From MFD01213-c1 sp963704405 (GTDB lineage: Bacteria > Planctomycetota > Phycisphaerae > Tepidisphaerales > Tepidisphaeraceae), in the NCBI GenBank assembly GCA_963704405.1, contig OY969903.1, positions 310,001-374,000 of the forward strand: a DNA stretch of 64,000 bases. Reading direction: 5' to 3'. The notes under the pieces are model-generated. The model was not told the DNA's origin, ran no database searches, and saw only the letters and a list, made by a program, of their open reading frames with translations. Position 1 is the first letter of the stretch; each line of letters begins with the position of its first letter. The translations under genes were made by a program, and so were the position numbers. Below are positions 41,923 through 50,311 of this stretch, one piece after another.

Positions 41923-42417
41923 ATGAGGCGGCGGGCTGTAGCCGATGAACGCACCGCGATGAAGCATAGTTCCACACACTCCATCTTTGAGATCGACCCC
42001 TCCACTTCCCGGGATTTTAAGGCGATCGTGACCGCGATGAAAAAGCTTCACGACATCCGCGTCAAAAAATGGCGGCGGAACATGAGCGGGTGTGCGTGGC
42101 GCGTCTATCACCATGACGGCCGGGTCATCAACTGGATCGAATCGCCGATGCCCAAGACACCGATCAGCCTGGCGATTTTCCTGCATGAAGTCGGTCATCA
42201 TGTAATTGGCTTTGAGCGCTACACGAAGCGCTGCGAAGAGGAATACCACGTCTGGGTCTGGGCCCTCCGCGAGATGCACAAGCTGGGAATCAAGCCAGAC
42301 GAAAAAGTTCAGCGGCGGTTTGAGCTGTCGATGCAGTACGCCGTGGGAAAAGCCCTGCGCAGGGGATTGAAGATCCTTCCCGAACCGTTGAATCAATTCC
42401 TCCCCCAGGCGGCGTGA
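41923..42417 (+). CDS. Putative small zinc metallopeptidase-like protein (HEVGHH)
   Basis: A protein of 164 residues from ATG 41923 (AGAAGGG four bases upstream) or 152 from ATG 41959. The segment TPISLAIFLHEVGHHVIGFE holds an HExxH zinc-peptidase motif. A downstream helix CEEEYHVWVWALREM can supply a third Glu ligand, as in gluzincin-like folds. The family is unknown to me; ImmA/IrrE-like or M78-like proteins are possible relatives. No signal peptide. Zinc binding and peptidase activity are inference from the motif. Confidence 0.75.
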   Translation: MRRRAVADERTAMKHSSTHSIFEIDPSTSRDFKAIVTAMKKLHDIRVKKWRRNMSGCAWRVYHHDGRVINWIESPMPKTPISLAIFLHEVGHHVIGFERYTKRCEEEYHVWVWALREMHKLGIKPDEKVQRRFELSMQYAVGKALRRGLKILPEPLNQFLPQAA

Positions 42418-42524
42418 GCCGGCTAAAGGCCGGCGCCGTTGGATTTGAGCGGTGTTGAACAGGGCGTGAAGAAAAAATGGGAAAAACGCAGAGGCTCCTG
42501 CCTTGGCGCCCCGGCCCGATTCGC

Positions 42525-44462
42525 TCATGCAAACCGCAGTTCCAGTCGTCCTCCCGCCTTCTTGCCCGCTGCGCCGCGTTCCAGCGCCATGTCATGTGCT
42601 TCATGGTAATGGACAACCAGCGCGCTCCAATCAAATAGCTCGCTCAATCGCTCAACCCGATTCCGCATTTCAATCCGCTGGCGGCGGCTGAGCTGGATGA
42701 AGTTCATCAGGTAATCCACCAAGTTGCCGGTCGTCTCATCAAAGCTCTTGGTTCGCCGATTCAGCACACAAATCCCCTGATGTGCGGCGTTGGGAACGTG
42801 ATGTTCCACATACGCCCCGAATCCGCTCAGATCCGTTGTCACCGCCGGCAGACCCAGCGCCACGCATTCCATCGGTGTGTATCCCCACGGCTCATAATAG
42901 CTGGGGAAAACGCCCATGTGGCAGCCGCGGACAAACTGCTGGTAATCGAGATTGAACAGCGGGCTGGTTGCGGTCACAAATTCAGGATGGAACACAACCT
43001 TCACCGGATCGTCCGCGGAATTGAATAGTTGCCGATGGCGGAAATGCTGCAGCACCGGGTCATTCGCGTCGTCGCCGAGGTCATGCGTCACAATCGCCGG
43101 CTGAGGGCCGGTGCGCCAGGCCTGGATCGATTGCCGCAGCCGCAGCAACTCTTCGTCGATCAGGAGATCCTGCATCCGCGGCAGCCGTCCGTGGGCGGCG
43201 GCGCGGAATAGTCTTCCGCCCATCTGGCGCTCGAGGCTTCCGCAGACGTTTTTCAGATCTTCGAACATCGATTGCCGCTGAAGCACCCCGACATTGATAT
43301 TCTTTGTCGAGGCGCGCGTGACGATGAAGGCCACAACTGTTGGATGATCCGGAATGGCTTTGAGCTTCTGGTTCACCCGCCACAGCGCCTCAATGAACAG
43401 GTCAAACCCCTTGTTGCGGTATTCATATCGCCCGCTGGTGACCAGGTAGATTGTGCGATCCAGATCAAACGTATAGCTCGGGAAAAAATGCCCCATGACA
43501 AATTCATGGATGCGCTCTTTATATACCTGGTGAAGATTCTGGAATTCATGCAGAGCGGCGAACCGCTGGATGTTCAATCCATTCGGCACGATCGCATCCG
43601 GTTTGCGGCCGAGCAGTTTCTCTGCTTCCGTCGCCGTCACTTCGCTGACGGTTGTGAACACGGTGGATGCGTGCGCCGCCGCCCGCTCGATCGCAAATCG
43701 CGGATAAATCTGATACTTCGCCGCCTGCTCTTCCGGATTGATGAACGGCAGATGGTTATAAAAATCAGGCGAATCGCCGGCCAGATATCGGCCCAGAAGT
43801 GTCGCGTGGGTGGTGAAGACGGTCGAGATCGGCAGCCGCATGTGCGCGATGCGGGGAATCGCAACGCCTGCCATCCATTCGTGGAAATGCGCCAGGATCG
43901 GCCGATCGCCCACCGCATTGACCAGCCGGGCAAATAGCTCCGCCGTCGCGAATCCAAACGCGACGACTTCATTCACTTCGCCGTCATTGTTCTGCGTGGC
44001 GATGTGGTGATCCTGCCACATCAGGTATTTATCAGAATCGAGCGAGCTGTACCGGGCGCGATAATCGATCAAAATCACCTGGGGCCGGCCGGAGATCAGC
44101 CATCGGCCATACTTCGCGGGTATCCCCGCTTGCGCCAGTGACTGAATCGCATCGCGGAAAATCCCGGTGGGCTCCTGCTCGTCAAATTCGTACGCCGCCG
44201 TCTGCGGGTTGTACGGTCCGATCAGGCAATAACGCTCGCCCCAGCGTTGCAGCATCGCCGGCGCTTTGGAGCGCAGGACGGTGTAAATCCCGCCGAGCTG
44301 CCAGCAGACTTCCCAGGCAATCTCAAACAGTATTGGCTCTGCCGGCGCGCGGGGAGGTTCCGGTTCTTTCGGCGTGAGCGGTTCGGCTTCCATCACCGGC
44401 GCTGGCGCACCGGTCTGAGCCGCCGCAGGTTTGGGCGCAGCTGCGCGGTGTCTGCGGCGCAC
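42525..44462 (-). CDS. GT3-type glycogen synthase (catalytic part)
   Basis: A glycosyltransferase of the eukaryote-like glycogen synthase family (GT3), distinct from bacterial GlgA (GT5). The N-terminal donor-fold entry is IAWEVCWQLGGIYTVLRSKA. Then come LAHFHEWMAGVAIPRI, VFTTHATLLGRYLAGD, IVPNGLNIQRFAALHEFQNL, LVTSGRYEYRNKGFDLFIEA and the acceptor/UDP-site signature FPSYYEPWGYTPMECVALGL with PAVTTDLSGFGAYVE. It elongates alpha-1,4-glucan from UDP- or ADP-glucose. The first 45 residues are low complexity and continue, through a dinucleotide slip at GCGCGG 44443-44448, a long N-terminal extension at 44323-45078. The debranching enzyme is divergent. Confidence 0.88.
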   Translation of the reverse strand: MRRRHRAAAPKPAAAQTGAPAPVMEAEPLTPKEPEPPRAPAEPILFEIAWEVCWQLGGIYTVLRSKAPAMLQRWGERYCLIGPYNPQTAAYEFDEQEPTGIFRDAIQSLAQAGIPAKYGRWLISGRPQVILIDYRARYSSLDSDKYLMWQDHHIATQNNDGEVNEVVAFGFATAELFARLVNAVGDRPILAHFHEWMAGVAIPRIAHMRLPISTVFTTHATLLGRYLAGDSPDFYNHLPFINPEEQAAKYQIYPRFAIERAAAHASTVFTTVSEVTATEAEKLLGRKPDAIVPNGLNIQRFAALHEFQNLHQVYKERIHEFVMGHFFPSYTFDLDRTIYLVTSGRYEYRNKGFDLFIEALWRVNQKLKAIPDHPTVVAFIVTRASTKNINVGVLQRQSMFEDLKNVCGSLERQMGGRLFRAAAHGRLPRMQDLLIDEELLRLRQSIQAWRTGPQPAIVTHDLGDDANDPVLQHFRHRQLFNSADDPVKVVFHPEFVTATSPLFNLDYQQFVRGCHMGVFPSYYEPWGYTPMECVALGLPAVTTDLSGFGAYVEHHVPNAAHQGICVLNRRTKSFDETTGNLVDYLMNFIQLSRRQRIEMRNRVERLSELFDWSALVVHYHEAHDMALERGAAGKKAGGRLELRFA

Positions 44463-45078
44463 TTGGAATCACTGGCGCGGGCGAATGCACCGGTGGCATT
44501 TCGATGCGCGGGACATCAACAGCCGCGGACATTGAACCGCGCTGACCGGAATCAGATAACTTGGGACGCATGGGAGGTGATGAGTTGGAAGGTGCATTTC
44601 CCGATGGCTTGTCGCCGGTCGGCGCTGCAGCGTGCGTTTGCTCGGAAGTATTCGGCGGCGGCTGAATAAACGACGGCCCGCCCGACGCGGGACGATGAGC
44701 CCCCGAAGGGCGATAAAACGACATCGGAGGCGGCGCGGATTTGGGCTGCGGTTCCACCGGGAATACCAGTGTTGTCCTGGGCGCGTCGCCGCTCGGCGCC
44801 TGCTTATTCGCGGCAGGGGAATTCCCGCTGACGACCGGATCAATCGCGCGAGCCGCGGCCTGCTCCATCGGCCGAGCTTTCCTGGCGTCGCTTTTTTTGG
44901 ATACCTTTGCCGCATTGGCAGCCGGCGCAACTTTGTCTGCGGGCTTAAGCGGAGCGACCGCGGCTGGTTTTTTAGGTGGATCAGATTTCGCTGGGGTAAT
45001 GGCCGCTGCCGGAGGAGTGGTTGCCTTCGCCGATGACTTTCCGTTCTTAGCTTCACCTCGCCGCGCCATAGATGGCAT
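44323..45078 (-). CDS. Pro/Ala-rich N-terminal extension of the glycogen synthase (frameshifted)
   Basis: From ATG 45078 (or 45069), about 210 residues of Pro/Ala/Lys/Ser-rich, probably disordered sequence (KATTPPAAAITPAKSDPPKK, PVHSPAPVIPSAPQT). The coding frame then passes into AAAPKPAAAQTGAPAPVM of the glycogen synthase ORF if GCGCGG at 44443-44448 is read as GCGCGCGG. Residues after that point here are out of frame. It is not a separate gene by this reading. Function of the extension is unknown; it could mediate clustering or glycogen binding. Confidence 0.65.
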   Translation of the reverse strand: MPSMARRGEAKNGKSSAKATTPPAAAITPAKSDPPKKPAAVAPLKPADKVAPAANAAKVSKKSDARKARPMEQAAARAIDPVVSGNSPAANKQAPSGDAPRTTLVFPVEPQPKSAPPPMSFYRPSGAHRPASGGPSFIQPPPNTSEQTHAAAPTGDKPSGNAPSNSSPPMRPKLSDSGQRGSMSAAVDVPRIEMPPVHSPAPVIPSAPQTPRSCAQTCGGSDRCASAGDGSRTAHAERTGTSPRAGRANTV

Positions 45079-45165
45079 TATGACGAGCGCATCGCCGCTG
45101 GCAACGGTCCGAAGAGCGCTTAAAGCGCAGGAAAATTGTTACAATGCCCGTTACACTCATCCGCC

Positions 45166-47172
45166 ATGGCTTTGTTCACCATCGAAACCTATCGCGAGCT
45201 CAACCCCCATAACGAGCAGGAATGGCTCCTGACCAACGGTCTTGGCAGTTACGCCTCTTCCACCGTCGTTGGAATGAACATTCGCCGCTACCATGGCCTG
45301 CTGTGCGCCGCCACGCTGCCTCCGGTAGGCCGGATCGTCACCGTTAATCGCCTGGGCGAGATTCTCACGCTCGATAAGAAGCACGAGCAGCCCCACGAGT
45401 TTTCTGTCAACGCCTTTCACGGCTCCATCCATCCCCGCGGCGATCAATACCTCGAAAAGTTCGAACTCCAGGACACCGCCCGCTGGGAATACGACATCGA
45501 CGGCGCCAAGGTCACCAAAGAACTCCAGATGCTCTGGCTGCAAAATGCTGTCGCGGTGCGCTATACCATCAGCGCCCCGTCGCGAAGTTTCAGCCTGAGC
45601 CTTCTTCCCTTTGTCAGCCTGCGAGACTTTCACTCGCTTCGCCGCGCCGATACCGCTTCCTTCCGCATGGAAAGCAGCGGCAAACAGGTCACCGTCGGTG
45701 AAGGCCCCTATGAGGTCACCCTCACCGCCGACGCCGGCTCATTCATCCAGCAGCCCGACTGGTGGTACGGCCATCTATATCCCATCGAAACGGACCGTGG
45801 CCAGGATGACACCGAAGACCTGTACAACCCGGGACGATTTGTATTGGAGGGACAAAATTCCGGAAGCATCACCATCTGGATTCGCCTGGCGCCGGCAGCG
45901 GTCGGCGATTGGGATGCCGAATTGCGCCGCCGCACGCAGGCTGTCCTGGCCGCTTGCATCGAACCGGAAAATGTCGGTGCTGGTCAGCAGATAGGCGGTG
46001 TCGCCTCTACAGCCGGCGGGGGGATTCACCCGATCGTCTCCCATAAATCACCGACTATTCAAAAACTCTTTCGCGCATCCAATGATTTTGTTGTCTATCG
46101 AAAATCTCCGGACGGCAAGGACGGCACCAGCGTGATCGCCGGTTATCCCTGGTTCGCCGACTGGGGCCGCGACACGATGATCTCCTTGCCCGGCCTCTTG
46201 CTTGTCACCGGCCGATTTCGCCAGGCGCGCGAGGTGCTGACCGTCTTCGCCCAATATGTCAGCGAGGGAATGATTCCCAATCGCTTTGACGATTACACCA
46301 ACGAGCCCAGCTACAACACCGTCGACGCCAGCCTGTGGTTCGTCCATGCGGTTTTCGAATATCTCCGCCTTTCCCATGATGCACATACGTTTGAAGAAAT
46401 TCTGTTTCCCGCCTGCCGCCAGATCATCAGCGGCTATCGCGACGGCACCCGCTTCTTCATCAAAATGGACCCCCGCGACAGCCTGATCACCCAGGGCGAT
46501 CTGCATACTCAGCTCACATGGATGGATGCCAAGTGTGGCGACATCGCCTTTACGCCTCGCCAGGGAAAGCCAGTTGAGATCAACGCGCTCTGGTATCACG
46601 CGCTGGTGTTGATGGGCGAAAAGAATCTGGCGGCCAAAGTCGCCGACAGCTTCAGCCGGTCATTTTGGATCAGCCCTTTCCGCGGTTTAGCCGACGTCGT
46701 CGAAGGCACGCGGCGGGATACGTCCATCCGCCCGAACCAGATTTTCGCCGTCAGCCTGCCCAACAGCCCGCTTAACGCCGATCAGCAAGCCGCTGTGGTC
46801 GAAGTCGTCCGCCGCGAACTGCTCACCCCCGTCGGCCTGCGGACGCTCGCCCGCAGCGATTCCAATTACAAGGGACGCTATACCGGCCCCCAGTTTCAGC
46901 GCGACGCCGCCTATCACAACGGCACCGTCTGGCCGTGGCCGATCGGCGCATTCCTGGAAGCCTATCTCAAGGTGAACCATCGCTCCCCGGAATCCATCGC
47001 CCAGGCCAAAGAGTGGCTGCACTCGCTGATTCAGCACATGTCCGAACAGGGCGCCATCGGCCAAATCTCCGAAATCTTCGAAGGTGACGAACCGCATCGT
47101 CCGGTCGGTTGCCCCGCCCAGGCGTGGAGCATCGCCGAGGTGCTGCGACTGGCCGTCGATCTCGGCATGTAA
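45166..47172 (+). CDS. Glycogen debranching enzyme (GH133 amylo-alpha-1,6-glucosidase)
   Basis: From ATG 45166, 668 residues. The N-terminal domain begins TYRELNPHNEQEWLLTNGLG with SYASSTVVGMNIRRYHGLL. The (alpha/alpha)6 catalytic domain has VIAGYPWFADWGRDTMISLP, GMIPNRFDDY, YNTVDASLWFVHAVFEYL, WMDAKCGDIAFTPRQGKPVE and the closing GCPAQAWSIAEVLRL. It should hydrolyse alpha-1,6 branch stubs in glycogen. It is divergent from the GT3 glycogen synthase with 87 bases between them, so the two are likely co-regulated for glycogen turnover. Confidence 0.93.
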   Translation: MALFTIETYRELNPHNEQEWLLTNGLGSYASSTVVGMNIRRYHGLLCAATLPPVGRIVTVNRLGEILTLDKKHEQPHEFSVNAFHGSIHPRGDQYLEKFELQDTARWEYDIDGAKVTKELQMLWLQNAVAVRYTISAPSRSFSLSLLPFVSLRDFHSLRRADTASFRMESSGKQVTVGEGPYEVTLTADAGSFIQQPDWWYGHLYPIETDRGQDDTEDLYNPGRFVLEGQNSGSITIWIRLAPAAVGDWDAELRRRTQAVLAACIEPENVGAGQQIGGVASTAGGGIHPIVSHKSPTIQKLFRASNDFVVYRKSPDGKDGTSVIAGYPWFADWGRDTMISLPGLLLVTGRFRQAREVLTVFAQYVSEGMIPNRFDDYTNEPSYNTVDASLWFVHAVFEYLRLSHDAHTFEEILFPACRQIISGYRDGTRFFIKMDPRDSLITQGDLHTQLTWMDAKCGDIAFTPRQGKPVEINALWYHALVLMGEKNLAAKVADSFSRSFWISPFRGLADVVEGTRRDTSIRPNQIFAVSLPNSPLNADQQAAVVEVVRRELLTPVGLRTLARSDSNYKGRYTGPQFQRDAAYHNGTVWPWPIGAFLEAYLKVNHRSPESIAQAKEWLHSLIQHMSEQGAIGQISEIFEGDEPHRPVGCPAQAWSIAEVLRLAVDLGM

Positions 47173-47204
47173 ACAGGTTTTCCGCGCGGCGAAAACATCG
47201 AGTA

Positions 47205-48539
47205 ATGGCCAAGCCAATCGCATGTAGTCTTTACCCCTCCGCTTCCTTCTCCCAGCACCCCCGGAGAGGGGACAAGAGCCACGCGCGTTTGCCCTGGATC
47301 ACCGGCTCACGCTGGAATCGCTTAACGATCGCCGCAGCATTTCTTTGCCTTCTGCCTGCCTCGGTCGGGCATTGCGCTATCACCCTTCCTCTTCAAGGCT
47401 ACTACTGCCCGAACCGATACCTCGCGGTGAAAATCTCCGCTGAGGCCAATGACCAGGTTATCTCCGGCGCCGGCGTCATCCCGACCGCCATTCCATCATC
47501 CGCGCCGCCAATCGTCCCAGTGCTCATCACTGGCTCTCCGCATGAATTGTCATTCACTCGCGCGGATTCCATTCCCCTTCGGCCCATCGCCGAAAATGAA
47601 AAATTAGTCGCTTCCAATATAGACGCCATTCACATTGCACAACCTCTCTTCCCCGGCGCAAAGATTCTTTTCATCCCCCTCGATCGTGCCGATTCACTCC
47701 CCGGTCCGCCGGCGGCATGGGAATGCCTCGACGCCGTCATTCTCGACCTCCCCGCAATGCGGCGGTTGAATGACGACCAGATTTCCGCCTTTCTCTCAGC
47801 GGGAATAACGTTGGCTGCCGTGAGCGACTCAGCCCCTTCCCCGAATTGGCCCTGGCGGCAGGAAGGCCCGCTCTGGATTCTCCGCCATGTTCCAATCGGC
47901 CCCGCGGGCCGCATTGTGGACGGCGCTGTTTATTCACCCACCTACGCTTTGCAAGGAACGTGGCCGGCATCTACCCGCCACACAATTTTATTCGCTGGCG
48001 TTCTGATCACCCTGCTGGCCTTCGCCGCGTGCCTGTTGCGGGCAAAGCTTGCCATGGCCGCGCTTATAACAATCATTGCCACCTCCACCGTCGCCGTCGC
48101 ACTGTGGCGGCAAACCCTCCCAACCACCATCCACGGAACCGGCAAAATCCTCATCACCGGCGGCCCCCTCGTCCAGCGCGATACCTGGCTCTATGAGCGC
48201 GCCCGCGAAACCGGCCCCCAATCCCTTCCCTGGGATGGCTGCACCCATCCGATCTTCGTATCCCCTGACCAGATCGATCCCTCCCGCCTCCGGATTCAAA
48301 TCGCCGCGTCCGGCGCTCTATCCTTTGAATACCTGGCCCGGAAAAACGAAACCCTCGCTTTCCTGCATCGCGATACACAAGCCGCCCCAGCCCCAACCGC
48401 AACCCCCACAAGAAATTCCCCCCTCCAGGAACTGGCAAAAGACGCCTATCTGACAGGCGCAGAAAAAATAATCGGCGAAACCACCGAGATGCCCAACCAG
48501 TGGCCGACAGTCGTGATCGAAAATAGCGCAGAACGATGA
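47205..48539 (+). CDS. Membrane-anchored protein of unknown function, 444 aa
   Basis: From ATG 47205. A signal-like segment (ITGSRWNRLTIAAAFLCLLP, ASVGHC) opens a region of about 200 residues that reads like the extracytoplasmic part of exported proteins with a glutamine-amidotransferase-like core (KILFIPLDRADSLPG, LDAVILDLPAMRRL). Two helices follow (HTILFAGVLITLLAFAACLL, MAALITIIATSTVAVALW) and a further soluble domain of about 150 residues. No family is recognised. The last codons lie inside a 30-bp inverted repeat shared with the convergent deaminase gene. Confidence 0.7.
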   Translation: MAKPIACSLYPSASFSQHPRRGDKSHARLPWITGSRWNRLTIAAAFLCLLPASVGHCAITLPLQGYYCPNRYLAVKISAEANDQVISGAGVIPTAIPSSAPPIVPVLITGSPHELSFTRADSIPLRPIAENEKLVASNIDAIHIAQPLFPGAKILFIPLDRADSLPGPPAAWECLDAVILDLPAMRRLNDDQISAFLSAGITLAAVSDSAPSPNWPWRQEGPLWILRHVPIGPAGRIVDGAVYSPTYALQGTWPASTRHTILFAGVLITLLAFAACLLRAKLAMAALITIIATSTVAVALWRQTLPTTIHGTGKILITGGPLVQRDTWLYERARETGPQSLPWDGCTHPIFVSPDQIDPSRLRIQIAASGALSFEYLARKNETLAFLHRDTQAAPAPTATPTRNSPLQELAKDAYLTGAEKIIGETTEMPNQWPTVVIENSAER

Positions 48540-48613
48540 GCGCAGAGCGCAGATCAAAGACAGAAACGCAGCCTCTTCTCATAGATCTGCGCTCTGCGCT
48601 CATCGTTCTGCGC
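48526..48613. repeat. Perfect 30-bp inverted repeat joining two convergent genes
   Basis: The left arm at 48526-48555 (starting GCGCAGAACGATGAGCGCAG) is the exact reverse complement of the right arm at 48584-48613, with a 28-base loop. It covers the last codons of the membrane-protein gene (stop at 48537-48539) and encodes the last 20 residues of the deaminase on the other strand. There is no T-tract, so it is not a standard terminator, though a stem this long could stop polymerase from both sides. Confidence 0.9.
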
Positions 48614-49075
48614 GTAACTCTCTCCCCTTCCAATATCCTCGTTCCACAAATCCGGATGCTCGCGGATGAACGTCGTCATCATCTCAATGCACTGCGGATC
48701 ATGGAGGTTGACCAGCTCGATGCCGTTGGCGCGCATGAAGTCCGGGCTTTTTCCCCACTTTGCTTCGCCGCCGGGAAATGTGGTTGCTTCTCCTACAATC
48801 ACCTTCGGAACGCCAAATTGAATCGCCGCCCCGGTGCAGAGGTAGCATGGCATCAGCGTGCTGTACAAAATGGTGTCGCGATAGGTCGCCTGCCGCCCGG
48901 CGTTGGTCAGGCAGTCGATCTCCGCATGCGCCATCGGGTCGCCATTTTGCACGCGGCGATTGTGTCCTCTGCCGATGATCTGATTATTGCGCACCAGGAC
49001 TGAACCGATCGGCAAACCCCCTTCAGACAATCCCTTCTTCGCTTCATCGATTGCGGCTTGGAGAAATGGGTCCAT
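48554..49075 (-). CDS. Yeast-type cytosine/nucleoside deaminase
   Basis: A 173-residue cytidine-deaminase-fold enzyme closely patterned on yeast Fcy1. Shared features are GGLPIGSVLVRNNQIIGRGH, the catalytic AHAEIDCL, LYSTLMPCYLCTGAAIQFGV, PKVIVGEATTFPGG and FIREHPDLWNEDIG. Fcy1 converts cytosine to uracil, but bacterial relatives include guanine and other base deaminases. The usual C-terminus is at NEDIG; the 20 residues beyond it (RGESYAQNDERRAQIYEKRL and so on) are encoded by the inverted repeat. Start ATG 49075. Confidence 0.88.
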   Translation of the reverse strand: MDPFLQAAIDEAKKGLSEGGLPIGSVLVRNNQIIGRGHNRRVQNGDPMAHAEIDCLTNAGRQATYRDTILYSTLMPCYLCTGAAIQFGVPKVIVGEATTFPGGEAKWGKSPDFMRANGIELVNLHDPQCIEMMTTFIREHPDLWNEDIGRGESYAQNDERRAQIYEKRLRFCL

Positions 49076-49167
49076 GTCGATTCGATCCTTCCGGTCAGTC
49101 CTGGGTCATTTTAAGAATATCTGATGAACGGCCCAACTATAAAATCATGCTGCCCGGAATGCCGGCA

Positions 49168-49632
49168 TCATTCCCCGCCATACCGGCGATTCGCCTTGAT
49201 TTCTCCTCGCCGCTTTTTTGAATCCAGCCGCCGGCGTTTGGCGGCCTTGCTCGGTTTGGTTTTGCGGCGGCGTTTGGGTTCATGCAGCGCCTGAATGATC
49301 AACTCGCGCAGCCGCTCAAATACCTCCTGCCGATTCGCTTCCTGCGTTCGGCAGGTGTCGGAAGAGATGTGAATTTCCCCCGCCTGCGTCAAACGATGCC
49401 CCGCCAACCCCAGCAACCTCGCCCGCGCCCGATCTGAAATCCCCACCAGCGAAGCAACCGGAACCCACAGCTCCGCCTTGGTGTTCAGTTTGTTGACGTT
49501 CTGGCCGCCCGGGCCACCGCCGCGGGCATACTGCAGCCGCAAATCTCCGTCCGCCACCCGCACGCCCGGCGCAAGCTCAATGCCGCCCGGCGGAGGCGTT
49601 GGAAGGCGCGGGATAAGATCGTCGGCGGCCAT
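49168..49632 (-). CDS. arfB: Alternative ribosome-rescue factor ArfB (ICT1-like peptidyl-tRNA hydrolase)
   Basis: A 154-residue protein with the catalytic GGQ loop in RLQYARGGGPGGQNVNKLNT, as in class-I release factors without a codon-recognition domain. After DTCRTQEANRQEVFERL comes the long basic tail that enters the empty mRNA channel (EPKRRRKTKPSKAAKRRRLD, SKKRRGEIKANRR). ArfB frees ribosomes stalled on mRNAs lacking a stop codon. Length and tail match the family. Confidence 0.93.
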   Translation of the reverse strand: MAADDLIPRLPTPPPGGIELAPGVRVADGDLRLQYARGGGPGGQNVNKLNTKAELWVPVASLVGISDRARARLLGLAGHRLTQAGEIHISSDTCRTQEANRQEVFERLRELIIQALHEPKRRRKTKPSKAAKRRRLDSKKRRGEIKANRRYGGE

Positions 49633-49665
49633 ACATCACTGCGTCCAAATTCATCGGCGAAATAC

Positions 49666-50289
49666 TTATTGTGCTCCCGCAGGCCGCGTCGTCGGAAGGG
49701 TTGTTGGCGCGCTCGCCGGTTCCTCGGACCCAACCGGGCCGGTCGTCGCCGGCATCGGATACGAAATCATCCCGTCCAGCGCTTCCATCTGCATGTGGAA
49801 TTTTTCTGCATCATCGTTCACGCTCATGCGCACATGCCGCGTCACCGAGGCAACGAACACCGCCACCAGCATCACCACGAAGCTGACGCGCAACCACGCA
49901 ATCGGATGCCGCGGCACGCGATCCCCGAGCGTAATCCGGATCACCAGCGCCATCGCAATCACGCCGATCCCCAGATGCAGCGCCCACCAAGGCCGCACCG
50001 GATCATACATCCCGTGATACATCGGCCACGTCCGCCACGTCGAAACCAGCCCGGTTAAAACGAGCGTGATGGTGCTGAAAATGACCAGCCTGCGAAAGAT
50101 CCACCGCACCCGCCCCATGACGGCGAGTTGGCTCTCTTCCTTCAGTTCCTCCACCGCCAGCGGGATGACAAATTCGTAAAACAGCGTTCCCCCCACCAGC
50201 GTCCCCATTGCCACGATGTGCAGCCATCGATTCAGCGGGAACACGACGCCGTTCACCCAGTCAGGAAGGGACTGAATGTGATTCAACAT
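49666..50289 (-). CDS. CopD-like integral membrane protein with T/P-rich tail
   Basis: A 207-residue protein with four helices: WLHIVAMGTLVGGTLFYEFV, LVIFSTITLVLTGLVSTW, WALHLGIGVIAMALVIRI and WLRVSFVVMLVAVFVASVTR. The layout (a His in helix 1, a turn RRLVIFSTITLVLTG, a GMYDP loop) resembles CopD/DUF2269-like proteins. The C-terminus is a low-complexity APTTLPTTRPAG tail of the sort common in Phycisphaerae. It is adjacent to a second protein of the same fold, 22 bases away. Function unknown. Confidence 0.72.
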   Translation of the reverse strand: MLNHIQSLPDWVNGVVFPLNRWLHIVAMGTLVGGTLFYEFVIPLAVEELKEESQLAVMGRVRWIFRRLVIFSTITLVLTGLVSTWRTWPMYHGMYDPVRPWWALHLGIGVIAMALVIRITLGDRVPRHPIAWLRVSFVVMLVAVFVASVTRHVRMSVNDDAEKFHMQMEALDGMISYPMPATTGPVGSEEPASAPTTLPTTRPAGAQ

Positions 50290-50311
50290 AGGCGTCCATC
50301 CTGCCGCTTCA

